DNA of 64,000 nt, taken from assembly GCF_000964795.1 (NCBI RefSeq), contig NZ_LANX01000001.1, positions 1,178,001-1,242,000 on the forward strand, read 5' to 3'. This document shows positions 57,057 through 64,000 of the stretch, one piece after another. This DNA is from Candidatus Neoehrlichia procyonis str. RAC413. GTDB taxonomy: Bacteria; Pseudomonadota; Alphaproteobacteria; Rickettsiales; Anaplasmataceae. The notes under the pieces were generated by a model. That model was given only the letters and a program-made list of their open reading frames with translations. It was not told where the DNA came from and ran no database searches. Numbering within the stretch: the stretch's first letter is position 1; each line of letters opens with the position of its first letter. Made by a program: the position numbers and the translations under genes.

Positions 57057-58223
57057 TTATTTAAAGTATTGTAAATCTTGATGATGCTGTAATTTTGTGT
57101 CGGCCATTACTTCATCGGGTGAAACTTGTACATTGTTTATAGTTATGGGAAAAGAAAACGCATTAATGTCCTTTGGAATTTGCGATAACAAATTTTGAAA
57201 TTGTGATGATATCTTAGCTTGGCCAATATGATATACAAGTTTTGTATCTGATGATGAACGATGTATTTTTAGTAGTTGTGGTAAGTTATTAGAATTATTA
57301 TGAAGATTATCTTCTTTTATATGTGTAATGAGTTGACTTAATTTATTTGGAATTGTGATTGTAAAATAAGTATTGTGATAAAGTATATTATTATCTTGTA
57401 ATGACATACTATATTCTAGAGATATATTAACTTGAGAAAAAACTGTTTCATTGTGAACAATGTCAAGTAATAATTCTTCTCTTACTTTTAGAGTATCTGA
57501 TGTTGATAAGGGATTGTATGATTTTTGTTTATTACTAGTAGTACTATTATGATCCTGCTCTTTTATTGCTGAAGCATTATTATACTGCTTTCTTTTAATT
57601 TTTGGAGCATCATCTGCTAAAATATTGTGCGATATTGGTGAAGGTTTATGTTGATTGTGTGTAAGAGTAAAGTTTGTTTTTAAAGTATCTTTACGGGCTT
57701 TAATGTGTATATCTGTTGAATTATCTGGTTTGATAATAGTATTTACATATGGGAAAAGCATATGAATACATTTTGCTGTGATTGATCCAATTAATAACCC
57801 TCCTTGATTACAGTTGGTGATGAGTTCATTAATCAGTTTAATGTGAGGAGAAAGTTTAATTGTTTTGTTAAATAATTTTTTGTACTCTACGTACATTAAA
57901 TAACGTCTGGGACATTTTTCTAAGAAATCTTTTTGATCTATATTGTACATTTTGCATATATCTTGCAAGTCAGGCAAAATGCCGCATGTTCTTATTAGAT
58001 TGTTAATATATGTTTCAATATTTTCTTTTATAGATAAATTATGTTCTTCGGTTTTTGGTATCATTATTCCATTTAAGCATAAGTTTTTTCTATGGTAATC
58101 TTGCATAGCAGTATTTCCACATAGTACATCTTGTCTGGAAGTTGCTTCATTAATCAGTGAATCTATTGTTATGGAGGATATAAATTTATTATAATAATTG
58201 GGATTAGGAGTATATTTTGTCAT
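57057..58223 (-). CDS. paralogue family member 2, function unknown
   Basis: 388 residues, the clearest representative of the family. N-terminal: SSITIDSLINEA and DVLCGNTAMQDYHRKNLCL. Central: GILPDLQDICKMYNIDQKDF, LEKCPRRYLMYVEYKKLF and PHIKLINELITNCNQGGLLI. A variable polar region follows (about 165-255, Asn/Ser/Lys-rich). C-terminal: VNISLEYSMSLQDNNILYHN with IPNKLSQLITHI (about 262-300). The C-terminus has SSQFQNLLSQI. No domain is recognised. The conserved Cys-Pro-x-Arg-Tyr in the centre is a family hallmark. Confidence 0.75.
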   Translation of the reverse strand: MTKYTPNPNYYNKFISSITIDSLINEATSRQDVLCGNTAMQDYHRKNLCLNGIMIPKTEEHNLSIKENIETYINNLIRTCGILPDLQDICKMYNIDQKDFLEKCPRRYLMYVEYKKLFNKTIKLSPHIKLINELITNCNQGGLLIGSITAKCIHMLFPYVNTIIKPDNSTDIHIKARKDTLKTNFTLTHNQHKPSPISHNILADDAPKIKRKQYNNASAIKEQDHNSTTSNKQKSYNPLSTSDTLKVREELLLDIVHNETVFSQVNISLEYSMSLQDNNILYHNTYFTITIPNKLSQLITHIKEDNLHNNSNNLPQLLKIHRSSSDTKLVYHIGQAKISSQFQNLLSQIPKDINAFSFPITINNVQVSPDEVMADTKLQHHQDLQYFK

Positions 58224-58767
58224 GTTTAGAAATCATTAATTTTTTATAATTAAGAATATTATATTATTATTTAATAAGTTAAAGAATTTATTAATAAGTG
58301 ATCATAAGTAGTACTGAATGAATTTTTTAAATATGTGATAGCTTTATATTTATATTAAGATAATACAAAAAAAATTTCATATTCACTTTTTATGTATTGT
58401 AAGATTTGTTAAGTGTTATTTTGATATAGGTATTATTTTTGATTTTAAATTTTATTTTCCTTGTTGATTCTCTTTAATATGGGCGTCAGGTTACATAATT
58501 AATGTAATGTTTTTTTTATATTATAGAGCATATTTTTAATTTTTATTGAAAAGATAATGGTGTAGTAGAAATACTAAGTATATTTATGCAGTCACGCATT
58601 TGTTAAGTAAAGATTAGTGATTTAAGTATAAAGAATGCTGTTTCTGTTAGAATCATCATGGTTATAGGTTAGTACTTTACTGAATTTTTATTATATTATA
58701 AATATAACATTTTACTGTTAGTATATTTTATGATGTATTTTTGTAATAGTTTTATAAAAATTTTATG
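58224..58767. other. spacer between paralogues
   Basis: 545 bp. The part next to 58223 is again AT-only (TTTTTTATAATTAAGAATAT type). No coding frame. Confidence 0.45.
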
Positions 58768-59976
58768 TTAACTAATATGTTTGTTATTTGATGGTTTTTG
58801 ACGTTCTATACTTGTTAATTGAAGGTTTTCAGTTTGTGATATCTTTTTTTTGTGTTGTGGATTTGTAATATTTTCTTGATGTTGTAAGTTTGTAATATTG
58901 TCTTGGTGTTGTAAGTTTGTAATATTTTCTTGATGTTGTAAGTTTGTAATATTTTCTTGAAATTTTGTATTAGCATGGTGATTTTTTATTAAATTATTAT
59001 GTTCCTCTAAGCAAAATTGTTTGGTTTCGGGTAATTTATGTGTGTAAATATAAAGGTCTTCAAGTGTGCGTGTCAGTGAAAATGAAGAGCTTTTTTTGTT
59101 ATCGATAAGTATATCATTTTCTTCTTCTGGTATAGGTTGACAACCGTAGATACACGATGATATATAAGCACATATACGGTAGAAAAACATTGTTATTTTA
59201 TTTTTTATTCTGCTTAGTAAGGTATGTTGTATATTTTGATTAATATCTTCTTGTAATTTGTATGGTATATCTCCACTTATTTTAACGTTGTGGTATTTTA
59301 TTATATTTGATACTAGTGAAATTGTGTAAGTTAATTGAACTGGAACACTACATTGATAGCCTAATGTGTTAAAGAAGATAAAAGTAATACTTTCATTAAC
59401 TGATATAGTATTAGCAGTTTTTGCATTAGACGGTTGATCTGGTATAGTAATAAACGTGGATGATTTGTCACCTACTTTAAAAACAATACAATTATGTGAT
59501 AATAAGGGCTTTTGTGTTGTATAAAGTTCTGACATAAGTGCATATACGATAGAGGATATAAAACCTCCTTGGTTACAATTAGTTATTATTTCGTTAGTGA
59601 GTCTTATGTCAGGTTGAACATTACAATACTTGCAAAATAAACTTTTATATTTTATGTGTAGTAAATATCTTGCTGGACATTTTTCTAAGAAATTTTGTGT
59701 AGTGGTATTGTATATTGTACATAAGTTATTTAATTCAGAAGGCATGCTATGTTGTGTGCGCATTATTTCTCTTATTAAACCGTCTTTGGTATATGTTTCA
59801 TAATCTTTTTTAACAATGTTATTATTTATCCTTATATTTGTTCTATTAAAGTCTATACTAGCTGTGTATCCGCTTAATACATCATTACTAATTTGCGTAT
59901 TGTTAATTAAAGAATTTGTTGTTATTTTTGAAAAAGCTTTATAAAAAATACTATTATGAATATGATATAGAAACAT
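58768..59976 (-). CDS. paralogue family member 3, with C-terminal 9-residue repeats
   Basis: 402 residues. Family modules: FSKITTNSLINN and DVLSGYTASIDFNRTNI at the N-terminus; LNNLCTIYNTTTQNFLEKCP, ARYLLHIKYKSLF and PDIRLTNEIITNCNQGGFIS in the centre; VQLTYTISLVSNIIKYHNVK with IPYKLQEDI in the C-terminal half. The tail contains four 9-residue units of the type NITNLQHQE (about 352-388), rich in Asn and Gln. A short hydrophobic segment (FFYRICAYISSCIYG) lies near 272. Function unknown. Confidence 0.75.
   Translation of the reverse strand: MFLYHIHNSIFYKAFSKITTNSLINNTQISNDVLSGYTASIDFNRTNIRINNNIVKKDYETYTKDGLIREIMRTQHSMPSELNNLCTIYNTTTQNFLEKCPARYLLHIKYKSLFCKYCNVQPDIRLTNEIITNCNQGGFISSIVYALMSELYTTQKPLLSHNCIVFKVGDKSSTFITIPDQPSNAKTANTISVNESITFIFFNTLGYQCSVPVQLTYTISLVSNIIKYHNVKISGDIPYKLQEDINQNIQHTLLSRIKNKITMFFYRICAYISSCIYGCQPIPEEENDILIDNKKSSSFSLTRTLEDLYIYTHKLPETKQFCLEEHNNLIKNHHANTKFQENITNLQHQENITNLQHQDNITNLQHQENITNPQHKKKISQTENLQLTSIERQKPSNNKHIS
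58864..58960 (-). repeat. 27-bp tandem repeats in paralogue 3
   Basis: About 3.5 copies of a 27-bp unit (GTAATATTTTCTTGATGTTG, then TAAGTTT on the plus strand) encode NITNLQHQE repeats. Copies differ by one or two bases. Confidence 0.9.
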
Positions 59977-60274
59977 TTGTATGACCTTATGTTTACTTTT
60001 CTTTTATACTTTATATGAGTGTAAACATTCTGTGAATTGTGAATGCAGTACTAATTATATATTATAAATATATATATAATCTTAAGAAAGATCACTTAAT
60101 AATGTATAAATGTACACCACATTGTATATAAAGGTTACAATTGTTGAATGAATATTATAACATAGATAGTGAACCTATGAGTTTTTATTGAATTTATTTT
60201 TTTGAAGAAAAGTTAAGTGACTTAGATATATACACGTATGTGTTGTTGTATTATGGCTTAAATTACTTGCATAT
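59977..60274. other. spacer between paralogues 3 and 4
   Basis: 298 bp with no gene. It holds the 5' region of the gene ending at 59976; no clear promoter pair was found. Confidence 0.45.
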
Positions 60275-61438
60275 TTACTGACTAAATGCTCTACCGCAGG
60301 ATTTTTGTTTTGATATATTATTTGCTGTATCAATTGTAAATGCATTTATTATTTCAGAGTTATTAAAATTGCAAGAAATTACTACTTTGTTCTTACATGT
60401 ATGTTGTATATCTACTGTATGATTAATGTCGTTGATTGTGTCATAACTTCCTATATTTAGTGTTGATACGTTTTTTGTGTTTCTGACAATTATATTCCAA
60501 AGCCTTATTAGTAAGGCACGTAATTTCTCTATTATTGATTTAGTAGATGTTTCATTGTTTTTTAAAGAATAATTTGGAAGAAGGAGCTTGCAATGAAAAT
60601 TTGTATATTGAACTTTATTGTTGTCAATTGCTGTAATAGTATATTCTATGTAAAACATTGAAGTAAGTTTTTGGTCAAAATTTGCATTTTTTATACTGGA
60701 AGTTTTATTTTGTGAATAATCGTTAAATAATTTTTTATATTTTTCAAAATCTTCGAATACTGGTAATTTTTCTTTGTCAGAATATAGTTCTCTGGGAAAT
60801 ATATTGCTTTTAGATATACACTGTATTGTAATGGAATTTGGGTTTTTATTTGCAGAGTATGACATGTTGAGAGCATATGTAATATCGAGCTTATGAGAAT
60901 CATAATTGCATGTTTTATGAATTTTGCTTACTATTCTAAAAATAGGATATGCTATATTATATGTAACAAAGGCACCAATAGTTCCTACGGTAATATTGTG
61001 TACAAGTTCGTTTATTATGCTGTTGTGTGGTATAGTATTAATGTTAGCTTTAAATGTCTTTTTTAGCGTAAGATAAAATTTTATACGATTTTGATAATAT
61101 TTGTATAAATCATTAGAATGAATATTTTCATGATTTTTAGGGAATGCTTCATTTCTTGTAGAATAATAACATAACTCGTTCATGGCTTGATAAATTTCAT
61201 GCGGGGTAGATTGACAAAAATTATGTTGTAATTGCTTTAGGTTAATAAGTTTACTATTAATATACAAGTTATTAAGTAATCTTGGGATTTCTGATTCTAT
61301 TTCATACCCACTTAATTGTATGTCTGAAAGTTTTGTTGGCCTTAAATTGTATACTTGACTATTTGATAGTATAGCATTCCAATCATTTTCTAAATTGTCA
61401 TTAATGTTGGAAATACTATTTTTAATATTTTCTTTCAT
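60275..61438 (-). CDS. paralogue family member 4 (most diverged), function unknown
   Basis: 387 residues. The family modules are weaker but in the same order: LSDIQLSGYEIE near 37; YYQNRIKFYLTLKKTFK and NTIPHNSIINELVHNITVGT around 113-150; and MFYIEYTITAIDNNKVQYTN with LLLPNYSLKN around 257-290. The CP-x-RY motif is absent. A hydrophobic stretch (IGAFVTYNIAYPIF, about 152-168) may be membrane-associated. It lacks repeats. It is the first gene of the family in transcription order. Confidence 0.7.
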   Translation of the reverse strand: MKENIKNSISNINDNLENDWNAILSNSQVYNLRPTKLSDIQLSGYEIESEIPRLLNNLYINSKLINLKQLQHNFCQSTPHEIYQAMNELCYYSTRNEAFPKNHENIHSNDLYKYYQNRIKFYLTLKKTFKANINTIPHNSIINELVHNITVGTIGAFVTYNIAYPIFRIVSKIHKTCNYDSHKLDITYALNMSYSANKNPNSITIQCISKSNIFPRELYSDKEKLPVFEDFEKYKKLFNDYSQNKTSSIKNANFDQKLTSMFYIEYTITAIDNNKVQYTNFHCKLLLPNYSLKNNETSTKSIIEKLRALLIRLWNIIVRNTKNVSTLNIGSYDTINDINHTVDIQHTCKNKVVISCNFNNSEIINAFTIDTANNISKQKSCGRAFSQ

Positions 61439-61470
61439 AGGATTAATTATATGGTACGTTACATTTAAGC

Positions 61471-61498
61471 ATTATACTTGTTTTAAGTATTAAGTAAA
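61471..61498 (-). promoter_or_regulatory. candidate promoter of paralogue 4
   Basis: On the minus strand TTTACT (61493-61498), a 16-bp spacer and a perfect TATAAT (61471-61476), 32 bp before the start codon. Confidence 0.5.
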
Positions 61499-62090
61499 GA
61501 AATTAATATTTTTTATAATGTATTATTAATATAAATTATATTGTTAATTTCTTTAATAATTAAATATGTGTTATTTGTAAACTATGTATACCTTGTTTAG
61601 TATTTGTTGACGTGAATTATACTACTGAATGGCAAATTAGGGGTTTTAGATCTTTTTGTAAAGAGGATAAGTATTAATAAGTAAGTAATTTTGTATACAT
61701 AAATAATATTATATTATTATTGCTGTTTTACATAAGTATGAATGTATAGTTATTTTAATATCTTAATAAGAACTTATTTGAATTTATTGCTTGAAAATGA
61801 CATAAATTTCTTGCTAACCTTATCACTAATAAGTTTCTCAACTTTTAGTTACATGTACTAGTATATAAAAAATTATTAACTAACAATTAACAACATTTCA
61901 CATAAAAAATACCATATAAGAAGAAATAAGTGTTAAATGCTATATAAAATATTTTAATATATGATTTTGTTGTTTTTTAATTTGTAATTGTCAGAATATA
62001 CAAGCAATTGTTTGTGATAAAGCATTTATGAATAACTTGTAATTTAGAGGCTAAGTTTGCTTTTTCAGTAGCTAATATATAACACAAGAG
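61499..62090. other. spacer between paralogue 4 and uvrD
   Basis: 590 bp, AT-rich. It starts with another AT-only tract (61500-61565). No gene or RNA is supported. Confidence 0.45.
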
Positions 62091-64000
62091 TTAACAATGA
62101 TAAGAAATATTTTTTACTACTTGTACGTATTCTGTTGGAAGTTCTTTAATAAATCGAGATATTTTCATGGGTTGACGCCAGTTATTAATTTCTCGTACTG
62201 CAACGCATGAAATAAATAATTGTTCTTTTGCTCTTGTAATACCTACGTAAGCTAAGCGCCTTTCTTCTTCCAAAGATTGTCCTGTAAGGTCATGTAAAGA
62301 TTTTTCATGTGGAAAAGTACCTTCTTCCCATCCTGGAAGAAAAACTATGGGAAATTCTAGTCCTTTGGCAGCATGTAATGTCATAATGTATACATGATTA
62401 TCATAATGGTTAAAATTGTCTAAGTCTGTTGCAAGGCTGATATGTTCTAAAAATTCTGTTACATCATCAAAATTTAGTAATGCGGAAAATAGTTCTTTAA
62501 TATTGTCAATTCTTATAAGTCCTGATTCACCTTCATTTTCTAACATTTCAATATATCCGGAGTCATATGAAATAGTTTTTACAACATTGGATACAGATTC
62601 TGAATCAAGCATTTTTTTCCACTTTTCAACTTTGCTTAGTAAATCTTTTAAAGAGTTAGTGGATTTTTCTGGTAATTGGTTATTATCGGTGAGGGCTTGT
62701 ATTGATTGTATAAAGGATATATTATATTGTTTTGCATAAAGATATATTTTGCTGAGCGTAGCAGATCCTATATGTCTTTTTGGTTTATTGATAATTCTTT
62801 CAAGAGCGATATCATTATTAGGGTTAACTGTTATTTTTAAGTAAGCAAGAATATCACGAATTTCTTGACGATCATAAAATTTTGTGCTGCCAATTATTTT
62901 ATAAGGAATGCTATATTTTATGAAAAATTCCTCAAATGTTCTTGTTTGGAATCCAGCTCTTACTAGTATTGCTATTTCGTTAAATTGATAATCATAAGAA
63001 TTTTTTATATACTCACTTATATATTTTGCTTCAGCTTTGCTATCCCAAAATTTCATTAAATTTACTTTATGGCCAGCTTGATTAAGAGTCCATAGTTTTT
63101 TTCCTAATCTTGACTTATTATGAGTTATTATTGCTGCTGCTGCTGCTAATATGTTAGATGTTGAGCGGTAGTTACACTCTAATCTAATGACTGTTGCTTG
63201 TGGAAAATCATCTGAAAATCTTAATATGTTGCCTACTTCCGCACCACGCCAACTATATATTGATTGGTCATCATCTCCAACGCAGCAAAGATTTTTGTGT
63301 TTTTGTGCTAATAACCTTAACCATAAGTACTGTACAGTATTGATGTCTTGATATTCATCAACCATGATATATTTAAATTGTTCTTGATAATGTGTGAGAA
63401 TTTGATGCTGGGTATTTAATATATGTATGTTATGTAATAAAAGATCTCCAAAGTCAGTACAATTAAGACATTTAAGACGCTCTTGGTATGCATTGTATAC
63501 ATTAAGTGCAGCATTATGTATGGGTTTGAGTAATTCTGTATTTGTTACATTATGTGGAGTTAGTCCTTTATCTTTCCATCTTTGTATTATGTTTAAAATT
63601 ATTTTATATCCATCTGAGGAATATTGAGGATATATATCATTAACAATGGATTTGATAATTTGTGCTTGGTCATCGGAGTTAATAATTGTAAAGTCGTTTT
63701 TAAGGTGTACTATTTCTGCATTTTGACGTAAAATTTTTGCTGCTACTGAGTGGAAGGTACCTAGCCAGATTCCATGTGTATGAGTCAATTCATTAACTCT
63801 TAATAGCATTTCATTTGCAGCTTTGTTAGTAAATGTAACAGCAAGAATTTGATTTGGTAAAGCAAAATCATTTTTAATGATATATGCCATTCTTGAAGTT
63901 ATAGTTCGTGTTTTACCTGTTCCTGCTCCGGCTAATATTAGAGTTGGTCCGTTGATGTTAATAACAGCCTGCTTTTGTCCTTCATTTAGCAAAGAAAGAT
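62091..64000 (-). CDS. uvrD: UvrD/PcrA-type DNA helicase (5' end outside the window)
   Basis: At least 636 residues are present and the frame stays open to the right edge (…LSLLNEGQKQAV), so the true start lies beyond 64000; the TTG at 63992 is not a likely start. SF1A motifs are clear: LILAGAGTGKT (I), LAVTFTNKAANEM (Ia), VDEYQDIN (II), GDDDQSIYSWRGAE (III), LECNYRS (IV), MTLHAAKGLEFP (V) and VGITRAKEQL (VI). It unwinds DNA in nucleotide excision and mismatch repair. The C-terminus is shorter than in E. coli UvrD (720). Confidence 0.95.
   Translation of the reverse strand, partial: LSLLNEGQKQAVININGPTLILAGAGTGKTRTITSRMAYIIKNDFALPNQILAVTFTNKAANEMLLRVNELTHTHGIWLGTFHSVAAKILRQNAEIVHLKNDFTIINSDDQAQIIKSIVNDIYPQYSSDGYKIILNIIQRWKDKGLTPHNVTNTELLKPIHNAALNVYNAYQERLKCLNCTDFGDLLLHNIHILNTQHQILTHYQEQFKYIMVDEYQDINTVQYLWLRLLAQKHKNLCCVGDDDQSIYSWRGAEVGNILRFSDDFPQATVIRLECNYRSTSNILAAAAAIITHNKSRLGKKLWTLNQAGHKVNLMKFWDSKAEAKYISEYIKNSYDYQFNEIAILVRAGFQTRTFEEFFIKYSIPYKIIGSTKFYDRQEIRDILAYLKITVNPNNDIALERIINKPKRHIGSATLSKIYLYAKQYNISFIQSIQALTDNNQLPEKSTNSLKDLLSKVEKWKKMLDSESVSNVVKTISYDSGYIEMLENEGESGLIRIDNIKELFSALLNFDDVTEFLEHISLATDLDNFNHYDNHVYIMTLHAAKGLEFPIVFLPGWEEGTFPHEKSLHDLTGQSLEEERRLAYVGITRAKEQLFISCVAVREINNWRQPMKISRFIKELPTEYVQVVKNISYHC

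Noticed and set aside
1-64000. CRISPR array, prophage, insertion sequence or integrase
   Set aside because: No regularly spaced short repeats, transposase or phage motifs were seen; all tandem repeats lie in coding DNA or in the fmt duplication.

Overview
The window looks like a chromosomal segment of an Ehrlichia species (Anaplasmataceae, Rickettsiales). It is very AT-rich, with long gene-poor spacers, single tRNA genes among housekeeping genes, and alphaproteobacterial versions of Hda, PleC, TolQRA, Coq7 and a MutL carrying the endonuclease motif. Thiamine and arginine/lysine-type biosynthesis genes sit beside lineage-specific ankyrin, tandem-repeat and paralogous proteins. The wide spacers and a decayed tandem duplication of the fmt 5' end resemble what is described for E. 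ruminantium. I cannot exclude E. canis or a relative without a database search.

Layout. 1-6.2 kb is mostly minus strand: thiD (edge), hda and an AI-2E permease as an overlapping operon; rpsD with a tRNA-Leu 6 bp behind it; plus-strand iscX; then a small lipoprotein, pgpA, a GNAT acetyltransferase and a kinase-less PAS protein. 6.8-12.9 kb holds tRNA-Lys, tRNA-Leu and the protein quality-control run tig-clpP-clpX-lon. 13-24.2 kb has tRNA-Met, fmt, trhO, the PPDK regulator, an unusual thiE, a CNNM/CorC protein, yggT and ftsK, separated by large spacers. 24.8-31.3 kb holds a coiled-coil membrane protein of unknown function, argD, the PleC-like histidine kinase and an RDD protein. 31.6-43 kb holds tolQRA, mutL, dprA, acpP-fabF, an ankyrin membrane protein and rpmG. 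43.6-50.8 kb holds a PgpA-like pseudoenzyme, dsbB, coq7, an MreD-like fragment, mnmA and a PilT-like pseudo-ATPase.

51.3-61.5 kb is the most unusual part. Five consecutive minus-strand genes appear to share one diverged protein module. Four are about 390-400 residues. The fifth, at the downstream end, has grown to 1240 residues by inserting two different tandem repeats (53-residue and 50-residue units), the first with a higher-order AAAB-AAB arrangement. This looks like a lineage-specific, locally duplicated and repeat-expanding family, a good candidate for secreted or surface host-interaction proteins. The window ends in a UvrD/PcrA helicase that runs off the edge.

A second theme is decay of enzymes into relatives without active sites: the PgpA-like protein, the PilT-like protein, the relic ThiD half on ThiE, and the PAS protein without a kinase domain. 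All functional statements come from reading motifs by eye; no database or structure search was run.
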